Shown: positions 24,282 to 32,633 of the stretch, piece by piece
How positions within the stretch are numbered: position 1 is the first letter of the stretch
How the letters are laid out: each line of letters opens with the position of its first letter
Source of the DNA: Methanolinea sp.
GTDB lineage: Archaea; Halobacteriota; Methanomicrobia; Methanomicrobiales; Methanospirillaceae
NCBI GenBank assembly: GCA_030019395.1
Contig: JASEES010000002.1
Coordinates: 1-47,442, forward strand
Reading direction: 5' to 3'
DNA: 47,442 nucleotides
The notes under the pieces: generated by a model
Seen by the model: the letters and a program-made list of their open reading frames with translations, nothing else
Told to the model about the DNA's origin: nothing
Database searches by the model: none
Translations under genes and position numbers: made by a program

Positions 24282-24953
24282 ATGGATTTGATTCTGGCAA
24301 TGGACTTAAAAGGCGGATTTGTGGTGCACGGGTCTTCCGGGAACCGCCGGACATACATGCCCCTGACATGGGGACTTTCCCCGACGGCCGAGCCTGCAGG
24401 GTATGTCAGGGCTGTTTCGCCCAGGGCCATCTACGTTGCTGACCTCGACAGGATCATGCGGACAGGCGACAACACCGCGGAGGTTCTCTCGTGCAGCAGG
24501 GAGGTCTCGCGGTGCCTGCTCGACCGCGGTGCCGCCGGCCCGTCTGATTTTCTCCACCACCCCCGTATTACGGACATTGCCTCGACCGAATCGTCAGAAG
24601 TGGATTTTGCCCTTTACCCCGGGGGTCTCCTCTCGGTCGATATCCGGGACGGGAAAGTCATTTCGTCCGGTCAGGATCCGCTGGATGTCCTCTCCCGGGC
24701 AGAGTCATGGAATTTTTCAGGGGCGATCGTTCTGGACGTCGGTGCTGTCGGGACGGGAAAAGGCCCGGATCTCCCCCTTCTTGAGAGATTGCGCGGGGCG
24801 TATGGCAGGGAACTGCTCTGCGGCGGTGGAATTTCGGGCGAGGAAGACCTCGATGCCCTCGCAGCACTCGGCTACGACGGCGCAATCGTTTCAACCGCTC
24901 TCCACAGGGGCAGAATCCCGCCCGATGCCGTGAGGAGGGGCACATGGTCCTGA
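24282..24953 (+). CDS. HisA/HisF-related barrel protein of unknown substrate
   Basis: This 223-residue protein keeps the HisA/HisF fold signals: A-M-D-L-K-G-G at the first strand with Asp8, V-L-D-V-G-A-V-G-T-G-K-G with Asp152 in the place of the second catalytic aspartate, and the phosphate-binding L-L-C-G-G-G-I-S near 178-185. It differs from true HisA and HisF elsewhere and belongs to a methanogen-type HisA/HisF-related family. True histidine biosynthesis genes are absent nearby. It stands head to head with mfnB and overlaps tmk by ten bases. A role on a sugar-phosphate-like substrate, possibly in cofactor synthesis, is inference from fold and position. Confidence 0.75.
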   Translation: MDLILAMDLKGGFVVHGSSGNRRTYMPLTWGLSPTAEPAGYVRAVSPRAIYVADLDRIMRTGDNTAEVLSCSREVSRCLLDRGAAGPSDFLHHPRITDIASTESSEVDFALYPGGLLSVDIRDGKVISSGQDPLDVLSRAESWNFSGAIVLDVGAVGTGKGPDLPLLERLRGAYGRELLCGGGISGEEDLDALAALGYDGAIVSTALHRGRIPPDAVRRGTWS

Positions 24954-25567
24954 TCACCCTCGAGGGGATCGATGGCACTGGCAAGAGCACGCTTCTTTCA
25001 GCCCTTGAGGACTCGCTCTCCGATCTCTCCCCCGTGTTCACGCGGGAACCCGGAGCCACCTGGATCGGCGGGCAGGTGAGGAGGGCAATTGCCGAAAGGG
25101 CAGACCCGTTGACTGAGGCTCTCCTCTTTGCCGCGGACCATGCAAGCCATCTCTCATCGATCGTCCGTCCTGCACTTGCGGAGGGGCGGCTGGTTATCTC
25201 CGACCGGTACACCGACAGCCGCTATGCGTACCAGTCGGCCACGCTCGAGGGCATCATCCCCGACCCCCTGGGATGGTTGCGGGCGGTCCACGACGGATGG
25301 ACGATCCCGCCGGACCGCACCGTCCTCCTCGTCCTCCCGGTTGCAGAAGCCCTCAGGCGCAAGGCGGGGGCTGCAGTTCCCGAGCACTTCGAGGAAGCCA
25401 CCCTGCTCGAACGCGTCCAGAAGAATTACCTCCGGTTCGCGGAAGAGGAACCGTCACGGTTCCTCATTGTCGATGCGGGTCGTCCGGCACACGAGGTGCA
25501 CTCCCTGGTCGCGGCAGCGATCAGGGACTGGCATGGATCGTTGCGATCACGTCGCCAACGACCCTGA
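24944..25567 (+). CDS. tmk: Thymidylate kinase
   Basis: It phosphorylates dTMP to dTDP. The P-loop reads [10 protein letters not shown] (residues 7-16), followed by the T-R-E-P-G motif that contacts dTMP and the [11 protein letters not shown] sequence. The ATG overlaps the end of the HisA/HisF-like gene and is preceded by GAGGAGGGG. Its last 47 bases overlap the end of valS on the other strand. The C-terminal R-S-R-R-Q-R-P is therefore encoded in the shared region. Confidence 0.93.
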   Translation: MVLITLEGIDGTGKSTLLSALEDSLSDLSPVFTREPGATWIGGQVRRAIAERADPLTEALLFAADHASHLSSIVRPALAEGRLVISDRYTDSRYAYQSATLEGIIPDPLGWLRAVHDGWTIPPDRTVLLVLPVAEALRRKAGAAVPEHFEEATLLERVQKNYLRFAEEEPSRFLIVDAGRPAHEVHSLVAAAIRDWHGSLRSRRQRP

Positions 25568-28115
25568 CATCGACCTTCTCTCCCCCGAGCCGGTACGTGA
25601 ACTGGACGGAAAACGAGTCTTTGGGAACAGGGATCTCCTTCCCGCCGATGTCGATCTTTTCGGGAGGGTTCAGGAGGAGATCCTGCGGCAGTGCCCTCAC
25701 CGCTTTCATGAAAGCACCCGCATCCTTCCGGAGTGCCGGGCCTATCACCGCCATGTTGAACTGGACGTCTCCCGGGACCTTTTCGAGGCGGGGAGGTTCC
25801 GTGTGCCATTCGACCGGTGCGTTCAGGGTCCGGGAGGCATCGTTGGAATCGTCTGAAAAAGGCGCCGAGAATATGGCGACACGTCCCATGGGGGCATTCA
25901 GGGCAAGACCCTGTTCGTGCTTGTAGCGCCGGAGCTCGGCAACGACGTTGACGAGGATGTCACCTTTCCTGCGGGCATCAGGGTCGCGGGGGAGGAGACC
26001 GGGCCATTCCTGTGCGTGCACGCTGCCCCTTCCGAGGTACGAGTAGCACTCCTCCGCAAAGAACGGCGTGAAGGGGGCCATCAGCCTGCAGAGTGTATCA
26101 ATGGCAGTCTCGAGGACCCGGCATGCACCGTCCCGGGAGGGGTCATCCGCGTATAGCCTGCCCTTGACGAGCTCGATGTAGTGGTCTGCAAGCACGTCCC
26201 AGGCAAATTCCCGTATGAGCTTGAGGGCACGATCGAACTGGTATGCATCCATTGCGGCCGTAACCTCTTCAACGGTCCCGGCCAGGCAGTCGAGGAGCCA
26301 GCGATCCGCGAGGGCAACGGGCGGGGCGTCCCGCGAGTAGGGCCTGCGCCGGAGCTGGAGGTGGACGAACCGGGCAATGTTCCACAGTTTCGTCTGGAAC
26401 CGGGAGGCAGCAATGACATCGTTCCAGTTGAACATGATGTCGGAACCCGTTGCCGCTCCCGATGCTGCCCACTGGCGGAGTGCATCGGCACCGTGCTTCT
26501 CGACGATCTCCTCGGGCGTGATCACGTTGCCGCGGCTCTTGCTCATCTTGTACCCGTCTTCCCCGAGCACCATCCCGTTGATGAGTATCGTGTCCCACGG
26601 GCGTTTCCCCGTGAGTGCAACGGAGCGGAGTATCGTGTAGAATGCCCATGTCCGGATGATATCGTGCCCCTGGGGTCGCAGTTCCGCCGGGAAGAGGGGA
26701 GAGACGTCCTTTCCGTTCCATCCCGTGACGTTCAGGACGGAAATGGACGAGTCCATCCATGTGTCGAGGACATCCTCCTCCCCGGAAAAGTCCGTTGACC
26801 CGCAGCGCGGGCACGGCCGGGACGGCTTGTCGACCGTTGGGTCGACGGGCAGCTGGTCTTCATCCGGGACGATCATCTCCCCGCACGCGTTGCAGAACCA
26901 GACCGGGATAGGGGTTGCAAAAATGCGCTGGCGCGAGATGCACCAGTCCCATTCCATCTGACTGACCCAGTTCTCCATGCGCAGGAGCATGTGTTCCGGG
27001 ACCCACCTGATCTCACGGGCGGCCTTCATGATGGCTTCGGGATCGATTTTTACGAACCACTGCCGTTCGCTCATGATCTCGATCGGCGTCTTGCACCGCC
27101 AGCACGCCCCCACCCTCTGTTCGAGGGGTTCCTGCCGGGTCAGGATCTGCTGTTTTTTCATGTCCTCGAGGATGGCCTTCCGGCACTCCCCTGACTTCAT
27201 CCCGGCGTACTTCCCGGCGATTGCAGTCATCCTCCCCTGCCTGTCGATGGCTTTCCGGAGGTCGAGGTTGTGCTGTTTCCACCAGTGCACATCCTGCTTG
27301 TCACCGAACGTGCAGATCATGACGGCTCCCGATCCGAAATCGGGGTCAACGGCAGGGTCCGCGATCAGCGGGACGCTGTGACCGAACAGGGGCACGGTCA
27401 GGTGTCTGCCTGCCATGTCCCGGTACCGGTCGTCTTCGGGGTGCACCGCGACTGCAACGCAGGCAGCGAGCAGTTCAGGCCGCGTGGTCGCTATCTCCAG
27501 CCCGTCGAAGTCAAAATAGTTAAGGGTTGTCTCCCTCGGCTCGTATGCCACTTCGGCAAATGCAATCGCGGTCTCGCACCGGGTGCAGAAATTGACGGGG
27601 TGCTCGCTCTGGTAAATGTACCCGGCGGCGAGCATGCGGAGGAAAGAGAGCTGGGTCTTTTTGTAATACTCCGGAAGCATCGTGATGTACTCGTGGCTCC
27701 AGTCGACAGAGAACCCCATCCGCCGGAGCGTGCGCCGCATCTTCTCGATGTTGGAGAGGGTGAGTTCCCGGCACATCCTGCGGAACTCTTCCCGGGGTAC
27801 ATCGTTCTTCGTGATGCCGTGGATCTCCTCGACCTTGACCTCGGTGGGCAGGCCATGGCAGTCCCATCCCTGCGGGAACATCACGTTGTCCCCCTTCATC
27901 CTGCGGTACCGTGCGATGAAATCGATGTAGCACCAGTTGAAGGCATTGCCAATGTGGAATGTGCCTGTCGGGTACGGGGGTGGCGTATCGATGATGAACT
28001 TCGGGCGGTTGGATGCCGGGTCAAAATAGTTGTTCTCATCGCGCCAGGCGCTCTGCCAGCGCCTTTCCACCTCGGAAAACTCGTAATTCTTGGGGAGATC
28101 CAGAGACGGCGACAT
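25521..28115 (-). CDS. valS: Valyl-tRNA synthetase
   Basis: It is an 864-residue class I synthetase. The HIGH motif appears as F-H-I-G-N in [11 protein letters not shown], and the KMSKS motif as Y-K-M-S-K-S-R-G-N. Two zinc-finger-like sites occur in the insert regions (C-W-R-C-K-T, C-N-A-C-G with C-P-R-C-G). The editing domain lies between them and the anticodon-binding helices are in the last third. Length and layout fit archaeal ValRS. I choose the ATG at 28115. A TTG at 28121 is in frame, but a TATA-like AGGTATATCT at 28141-28150 would start transcription about at 28118, making the ATG nearly leaderless. Confidence 0.95.
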   Translation of the reverse strand: MSPSLDLPKNYEFSEVERRWQSAWRDENNYFDPASNRPKFIIDTPPPYPTGTFHIGNAFNWCYIDFIARYRRMKGDNVMFPQGWDCHGLPTEVKVEEIHGITKNDVPREEFRRMCRELTLSNIEKMRRTLRRMGFSVDWSHEYITMLPEYYKKTQLSFLRMLAAGYIYQSEHPVNFCTRCETAIAFAEVAYEPRETTLNYFDFDGLEIATTRPELLAACVAVAVHPEDDRYRDMAGRHLTVPLFGHSVPLIADPAVDPDFGSGAVMICTFGDKQDVHWWKQHNLDLRKAIDRQGRMTAIAGKYAGMKSGECRKAILEDMKKQQILTRQEPLEQRVGACWRCKTPIEIMSERQWFVKIDPEAIMKAAREIRWVPEHMLLRMENWVSQMEWDWCISRQRIFATPIPVWFCNACGEMIVPDEDQLPVDPTVDKPSRPCPRCGSTDFSGEEDVLDTWMDSSISVLNVTGWNGKDVSPLFPAELRPQGHDIIRTWAFYTILRSVALTGKRPWDTILINGMVLGEDGYKMSKSRGNVITPEEIVEKHGADALRQWAASGAATGSDIMFNWNDVIAASRFQTKLWNIARFVHLQLRRRPYSRDAPPVALADRWLLDCLAGTVEEVTAAMDAYQFDRALKLIREFAWDVLADHYIELVKGRLYADDPSRDGACRVLETAIDTLCRLMAPFTPFFAEECYSYLGRGSVHAQEWPGLLPRDPDARRKGDILVNVVAELRRYKHEQGLALNAPMGRVAIFSAPFSDDSNDASRTLNAPVEWHTEPPRLEKVPGDVQFNMAVIGPALRKDAGAFMKAVRALPQDLLLNPPEKIDIGGKEIPVPKDSFSVQFTYRLGGEKVDVRVVGDVIATIHASP

Positions 28116-28140
28116 TCTCAAGGTAATGGAACTTTTTAGC

Positions 28141-28150
28141 AGATATACCT
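28141..28150 (-). promoter_or_regulatory. Candidate TATA box of valS
   Basis: AGGTATATCT on the minus strand is placed so that transcription begins at or just before the ATG at 28115. No ribosome binding site is visible, which agrees with leaderless translation. Confidence 0.4.
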
Positions 28151-28282
28151 AATCTACTCAAAATTCCTGCATGGCACGGCGCAATCGGGATAAACCGGGC
28201 AGATAAACGGGAAAAACGGGATGCTTTTTCCAAAACCCGTTCCGGGCAAAACTCTTATCTTCGGGATGCAAACGGAAATGGG

Positions 28283-29491
28283 ATGCTGAACCAGATGGGA
28301 GAGAGGCTCGCCACCGTGCTCGTCCTCTCCTTCGTCCTCATTGCACCCTTCATCCAGCCCCCGTGGATACTTGCCGTCATCGTCCTTCTCTCCTCCCTCG
28401 TGATGTACCTCATCCAGCGGACGAGGCTGCTTGCGATCGCCCTTGTTCCCATCGCCATCCTGTTCGGGCTCTCCATTCTCCCCCTTTTTGTCTTTTCCTG
28501 CACTCTTGCCATCCTCGTCACGGGGGAGGTCATATTCCACGACGCCAAAGACCGGATGCTCTCCTCCATCCTCCAGATCGTCTCCGGGTTTTTTGCCTGC
28601 GTCCTCATCATGTTCTACTTCAATACATGGGCCCCGCTCGTCGTCATATTCGGGATAGTGGTCGCCGTTCTCCTCAAGGCTATCCTCCGCAGGAGAGAGG
28701 ACGCCCTCATGATCGAGGCACTCGGGGTGGCCATGACGATGTTCCTCATCGACGAGCTCAATTACAGCGTTGATCTGGCCCTCATCGCGTTCGCCGTCAT
28801 CATTGCTTTCAGTTTCGGGTTTTTTTCCTACCGGACACGCACCGCAGACGTGAGCGGGCTTTTTTCGGGTGCGCTGATCGGTATCATCCTCATCGTCTTT
28901 GCAGACATCCGGTGGTTCATCGTCATGCTCGCTTTCTTCATCCTCGGGTCAGCCAGCACGCGGTACAGGTATGATTACAAGCAGCAGATGGGAATCGAGC
29001 AGGGACGGGGCGGTGCGAGGGGGTATCTCAATGTCTTTGCCAACGGGAGCGTCTCGGCAGCGTCTGCCGTCCTCTGGGGAGTGAGCGGCTCGCCGGTTTT
29101 CCTCGCCCTCTTTGTCGGGAGCGTTGCGACTGCTGCTTCTGACACGGTTGCAAGCGAGCTGGGCGTGACGGGAGGGGATCCATACCTCATCACGACGTTC
29201 GAGAAGGTCAGGCCGGGGACCAACGGGGGCGTGTCTGTCCGGGGGGAAGCGGTGGCCATGGGAAGTGCCCTTGCAATCTCGCTCCTCGCATGGATCCTCG
29301 GGATCGTCGACCTCCCGGTCGCAGTGGCATGTGCGCTGGGCGGGTTCATCGGGACGAATATCGACAGCCTTGTCGGGGCACTGATGGAAAACCCCGGGCT
29401 GATCGGCAATGCGGGAACGAACTTCATCGCGACCCTGGGCGGGGGGGTCATGTCGGTCGCAATCATGATACTCTTCCGGGGTGCCATGTGA
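28283..29491 (+). CDS. DUF92-family polytopic membrane protein
   Basis: The 402-residue protein carries about ten or more hydrophobic segments. The C-terminal half (about 185-395) matches the DUF92 family: T-A-D-V-S-G-L-F-S-G-A, A-A-S-D-T-V-A-S-E-L-G, T-N-G-G-V-S-V-R-G and the final G-G-F-I-G-T-N-I-D-S-L-V-G-A motif. Plant and cyanobacterial relatives include phytyl-phosphate kinase VTE6, so a kinase acting on isoprenoid phosphates is a reasonable guess. In archaea the target could be a geranylgeranyl lipid precursor. That is inference. A zinc protein gene follows after 24 bases, probably in the same operon. Confidence 0.8.
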   Translation: MLNQMGERLATVLVLSFVLIAPFIQPPWILAVIVLLSSLVMYLIQRTRLLAIALVPIAILFGLSILPLFVFSCTLAILVTGEVIFHDAKDRMLSSILQIVSGFFACVLIMFYFNTWAPLVVIFGIVVAVLLKAILRRREDALMIEALGVAMTMFLIDELNYSVDLALIAFAVIIAFSFGFFSYRTRTADVSGLFSGALIGIILIVFADIRWFIVMLAFFILGSASTRYRYDYKQQMGIEQGRGGARGYLNVFANGSVSAASAVLWGVSGSPVFLALFVGSVATAASDTVASELGVTGGDPYLITTFEKVRPGTNGGVSVRGEAVAMGSALAISLLAWILGIVDLPVAVACALGGFIGTNIDSLVGALMENPGLIGNAGTNFIATLGGGVMSVAIMILFRGAM

Positions 29492-29515
29492 AGCAGGGGT
29501 TATGAGGGGAGAGAC

Positions 29516-30103
29516 ATGCAGAGGGAAGGAGACGAGGAATATTTCTGCCCGGTCTGTTCTGCCCGGACTGACCACGAGCTTGTTGCACGGGGACGAAACC
29601 CCGTGGGCAGGTGCCTCGAATGCGGCGATGTCCATCCCGTCGTTGTCGGGGAAAGGCAGAAAACGGTGAATGTCAGGGCAATCGTGAGCGATGGGCCCTC
29701 ATCCCGGATTTGCACGGTAGAGATGGACGATGCCGAGGTTTGCCGGACGGGGGACACGTTTGTTGCCGCGTGCGGGGACGAGTATACCGGGGTGGAGGTC
29801 ACGTCCATCGAGTCGAAAGGAGTGCGTGTAAAGAAGGCAATCGCGGGGGAAATCTCGACTCTGTGGACGAGGAAGGTCGAAGAAGTCGCGTTACGGGTTG
29901 CAATTCACTCCGGAGGAATCACGACGTCATTCCATGTCATGGTACCGGGGGAAGAGCTGTTCTGTGTCGGGGAGGTGTATACAATCGGAAAAAGGAGGTT
30001 CCGAATCTCCCGGATCAAGATCCGCGACGGGGGCATGCTCAGGAAACCGGGGCAGAAGGCAGAAGCCAAAAGGATCAGGCGGGTCTTCGGGTACCCCGGC
30101 TGA
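29516..30103 (+). CDS. HVO_0476-family zinc finger protein
   Basis: The 195-residue protein begins with a zinc ribbon: F-C-P-V-C at residues 10-14 and C-L-E-C-G at about 34-38. The rest is beta-rich with G-E-E-L-F-C-V-G-E-V-Y-T-I-G-K-R-R-F and a basic C-terminal segment. The family is broadly conserved in euryarchaea but its function is not established. An RNA- or translation-linked role is only a guess from the ribbon and the basic tail. The ATG follows a GGGGAG site. Its last 29 bases overlap the end of the convergent thioredoxin-like gene. Confidence 0.75.
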   Translation: MQREGDEEYFCPVCSARTDHELVARGRNPVGRCLECGDVHPVVVGERQKTVNVRAIVSDGPSSRICTVEMDDAEVCRTGDTFVAACGDEYTGVEVTSIESKGVRVKKAIAGEISTLWTRKVEEVALRVAIHSGGITTSFHVMVPGEELFCVGEVYTIGKRRFRISRIKIRDGGMLRKPGQKAEAKRIRRVFGYPG

Positions 30104-30359
30104 TACCGCGGATGGCTTCCTCGAGTTGTTCCCTGTGGACGAGCCCCTCGAACCTCGCCCCTTCGGTTGCGTCATCCCGCTCGATGACGATCGTCGGTGT
30201 CACGGAGAGCCGGTATTTCGCGATATAAGACCTTTCCCTGGCAGGGTTGATCCGTTCTGCACGGATGCCGAGGGCTGATTCGACTTCTGCGAGGATTGGC
30301 TCCTGCTCGTGGCAGGCCATGCACCCATCCTGGAAAAAATAGAGAACGCGGATTGCCAT
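30075..30359 (-). CDS. Thioredoxin-like protein with C-M-A-C active site
   Basis: This 94-residue protein has a thioredoxin fold pattern: strand I-R-V-L-Y-F-F, then C-M-A-C at residues 13-16 at the helix start, the cis-proline stretch V-T-P-T-I-V-I near 53-59 and the final E-Q-L-E-E-A-I helix. It would act as a cytoplasmic disulfide reductase or redox carrier. The C-M-A-C pair is unlike thioredoxin C-G-P-C or glutaredoxin C-P-x-C, so the partner is unclear. A TATA-like TTTTTATAG sits about 25 bases before the ATG, consistent with a leaderless message. Confidence 0.75.
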   Translation of the reverse strand: MAIRVLYFFQDGCMACHEQEPILAEVESALGIRAERINPARERSYIAKYRLSVTPTIVIERDDATEGARFEGLVHREQLEEAIRGISRGTRRPA

Positions 30360-30399
30360 GAAGGTAAAAAAGAATGGTATCTATAAAAATTCTCTGCTT

Positions 30400-31098
30400 T
30401 CAGACCTTCGTCAGTTCCCTGATGGAGACTTCAGCCGTGGGATAGGCAAAATTGACCCTGACCCCGTCCGCGGTTTTTGACGTTACGTACCCTGTCCTGA
30501 TAACGATGGAGGGGGTCTCGTTGGTCCCGGCCGTAACGCCCGGTTCCTCGGCAAAACCGAGGATGACCTGGTCACCGGGAACGACAGCCGTGAAGTTACC
30601 TCCAATCCCCTCGAACTGTTCGACGCTCATCTCGCGTTCCAGTCCCCCAAGGGACGGAATGGCAATCTTTTTTGTCTCCCCCTGCTTCATCCCGGCAATC
30701 CCCTGCACGATTGCATTGTATTCCGCAGAGAAGAGTGCATACCGCGACTCGCCGTACATGTAATTGAAAACCGGGACAGGCACTATCTCCTTCGAGCTCG
30801 TCTGGCCCACGTACATCGAGAACGGTCCGCACAGCCAGACAGTATTTCCTGCTTCGTATGTCTGGTTGAATTTTTTCAGGTCACTGGTCAGGACGGGCCG
30901 GCCCTGGTCGTCGTACAGCGTGAGAGCGACCGTCGCATGGTCGCCGGCAGCAGCAGGATTGAGAGTGATGAGCCAGCTCATCCCGAGTGAACTCACCACC
31001 ATGATGACCGCAAAACACACCCCGATGACGATGATGCCTATCTTCTGGAGGTTCCACCCGGACCCTGCCTTCTTCTCCTTTCCCTTTGGTTTTTTCAT
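30400..31098 (-). CDS. Membrane-anchored FKBP-like peptidyl-prolyl isomerase
   Basis: After a lysine-rich N-terminus, residues 17-42 form one hydrophobic anchor. The outside part starts like an archaeal FKBP (D-H-A-T-V-A-L-T-L-Y-D-D-Q-G-R-P-V) and contains the family core I-V-Q-G-I-A-G-M-K-Q-G-E-T-K-K-I-A-I-P, followed by an inserted segment as in long archaeal FKBPs. Several substrate-pocket aromatic positions cannot be verified, so enzyme activity is uncertain. It may help fold exported proteins, which would suit a species with many PKD and pilin-like proteins. Length is 232 residues. Confidence 0.72.
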   Translation of the reverse strand: MKKPKGKEKKAGSGWNLQKIGIIVIGVCFAVIMVVSSLGMSWLITLNPAAAGDHATVALTLYDDQGRPVLTSDLKKFNQTYEAGNTVWLCGPFSMYVGQTSSKEIVPVPVFNYMYGESRYALFSAEYNAIVQGIAGMKQGETKKIAIPSLGGLEREMSVEQFEGIGGNFTAVVPGDQVILGFAEEPGVTAGTNETPSIVIRTGYVTSKTADGVRVNFAYPTAEVSIRELTKV

Positions 31099-31228
31099 TC
31101 ATTCTTGATTGGTTCAGGTTAAAATAAACATTTCATGATGGTGCGCCGGGAAGAGACCCCCGGTGTGCCTCTCTCCATCCCCCCGGGAAGTAAGTCGCAC
31201 GGAGCGGCTGTAAGGGGGATAAGTAAAA

Positions 31229-31299
31229 TTTATATACTATGAATATTAACATAAGGTTAGTCAGCGGCAAACCGACGCTGAAGAATGAGACAGGAGGTG
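31229..31299 (+). promoter_or_regulatory. Promoter and strong ribosome binding site of hsp20
   Basis: TTTATATA at 31229-31236 is a strong TATA box, giving transcription start near 31257 and a leader of about 45 bases. AGGAGGTG at 31292-31299 is an excellent ribosome binding site five bases before the ATG at 31305. The in-frame ATG at 31239 lies upstream of the expected transcript. Confidence 0.65.
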
Positions 31300-31304
31300 T
31301 TCAT

Positions 31305-31775
31305 ATGGTATTCCGAAGGAGATACCCGTTTAGCTGGATGATGAGGGACTTTGAGGACATGCTTACAGAGATGGAGAACCGGTTCTGGGGCACAGGGGGC
31401 CGGTTCCTGCCGGCCGCCGGTGTCGCGGACCGGTTCCTCCCTGCGATACGGGGTGAATTCAGGGTAGACGTCCGGGAGCACGACGACGAGATCATGGTGG
31501 TTGCCGACCTCCCCGGTGTGGACAAGGAGGATATCTCGATCTCTCTCCTGAACCCGAACACCCTCGAGATTGCCTGCGAGAGGCGTTCGGACAAGGAAGA
31601 GAAGGACGAGGGATACTACGTCCGGGAGAGGATGTACGGGTCGATGTCCCGCACCGTCGCGCTCCCCCACGATGTCACGGAGAAAGGGGCATCCGCAACG
31701 TTCAAGAACGGCGTCCTTGAGATCCGCCTGAAGAAGTCGAAGGAGGAGAGGGGAAGCCGGATCAAGATAGAGTGA
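31305..31775 (+). CDS. hsp20: Hsp20/alpha-crystallin small heat-shock protein
   Basis: The 156-residue product has a short aromatic N-terminal arm (F-R-R-R-Y-P-F-S-W-M-M) and a complete alpha-crystallin domain at about 50-145: R-V-D-V-R-E-H-D-D-E-I-M-V-V-A-D-L-P-G-V, then Y-Y-V-R-E-R-M-Y-G-S-M-S-R-T-V-A-L-P, and the conserved F-K-N-G-V-L-E-I-R-L-K-K. The C-terminal R-I-K-I-E supplies the I-x-I/V-type tail used in oligomer assembly. It is an ATP-independent holdase. The leader and strong ribosome binding site suit stress-induced, high-level expression. No operator palindrome is seen. Confidence 0.93.
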   Translation: MVFRRRYPFSWMMRDFEDMLTEMENRFWGTGGRFLPAAGVADRFLPAIRGEFRVDVREHDDEIMVVADLPGVDKEDISISLLNPNTLEIACERRSDKEEKDEGYYVRERMYGSMSRTVALPHDVTEKGASATFKNGVLEIRLKKSKEERGSRIKIE

Positions 31776-31785
31776 CGGATACTCC

Positions 31786-31807
31786 TTTTTTTCCTGTTCA
31801 CTTTTTT
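31786..31807 (+). terminator. Double oligo-T terminator after hsp20
   Basis: Runs of seven T (31786-31792) and six T (31802-31807) follow the hsp20 stop codon within 35 bases. Tandem T-tracts are a typical archaeal termination signal. Confidence 0.5.
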
Positions 31808-31847
31808 CCCGATGGTTTTTAGTTACTCCAGCCTGAAATGAGATGGG

Positions 31848-32633
31848 ATGGATAAGAAAAAGGTCCGGGACTACATGACCTACGACGTTATCACCGTCAG
31901 TGCAGACGGGACCGTTCAGGAGGTCATGGACAAGATCAGAAAGACCGGGCATGACGGGTTTCCCGTCGTGGACGGAAAAGAGGTCGTGGGGTACGTGGCC
32001 GCACGGGACCTCCTTTTCAAGCTCCCTGATACCCCGGTCAGGGATGTCATGTCAGACAAGCTGATTGTGGCGGACCCGGACATGAGCATCAACGATGCGG
32101 CGAGGGTCATATTCCGGTCAGGCATCCAGAAACTCCCCGTCGTGGACGAGCACAACCACCTGCTCGGCATCATCTCGAACACCGACGTGATCAGGTCACA
32201 GATCGAGCATGTCTCTCCTGAAAAGGTCTTCAATTTCATCTCGACCCTGCGGACACTCCATGGCATCAACCCCGAGCTCAGGAGGGAGGTCGTGCCGATC
32301 GACAAGCTTGTTCCAACCCAGTCACGGATATACGAGGACGAACTGGAGGGCAGGATATACGAGATCAGGAAAGGCCTAGCCGAGCCCCTCATCGTTGTCA
32401 GGAAACCGGGCCGGCTCATCCTCGTGGACGGTCACCACCGTGCGATTGCTGCCCGGAAACTGGGGATAAAGGCCCTCGATGCCTATGTCATCGAGGTGAA
32501 CGAGGACATCGAGCTCGGGATGGAAAGGACGGCAAAGGCCATGAACCTCCGTTCCCTCGACGACATCCAGATCCTCGATTACGCACGCCACCCGCTGGTC
32601 GCGATCACGCATCGCCTCGGCCGCAGGGGCTAG
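31848..32633 (+). CDS. CBS-domain and ParB-like nuclease fusion protein
   Basis: Residues 1-120 hold two CBS motifs (V-R-D-Y-M-T-Y-D-V-I-T-V, G-H-D-G-F-P-V-V-D and V-R-D-V-M-S-D, I-Q-K-L-P-V-V-D). Residues 140-220 resemble the ParB/sulfiredoxin fold: V-V-P-I-D-K-L-V-P-T-Q-S-R, G-L-A-E-P-L-I-V-V and L-V-D-G-H-H-R-A-I-A-A-R. The G-H-H-R element corresponds to the ParB box that binds CTP in true ParB. No DNA-binding helix-turn-helix is present, so it is not a partition protein. A nucleotide-sensing regulatory role is likely but unproven. Its stop codon shares the palindrome CTAG with the stop of the convergent gene. Confidence 0.8.
   Translation: MDKKKVRDYMTYDVITVSADGTVQEVMDKIRKTGHDGFPVVDGKEVVGYVAARDLLFKLPDTPVRDVMSDKLIVADPDMSINDAARVIFRSGIQKLPVVDEHNHLLGIISNTDVIRSQIEHVSPEKVFNFISTLRTLHGINPELRREVVPIDKLVPTQSRIYEDELEGRIYEIRKGLAEPLIVVRKPGRLILVDGHHRAIAARKLGIKALDAYVIEVNEDIELGMERTAKAMNLRSLDDIQILDYARHPLVAITHRLGRRG

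Noticed and set aside
31848-32633. Chromosome partition protein ParB
   Set aside because: There is no helix-turn-helix, no parA nearby and no parS-like site was noticed. Only the ParB nuclease-like fold is present.
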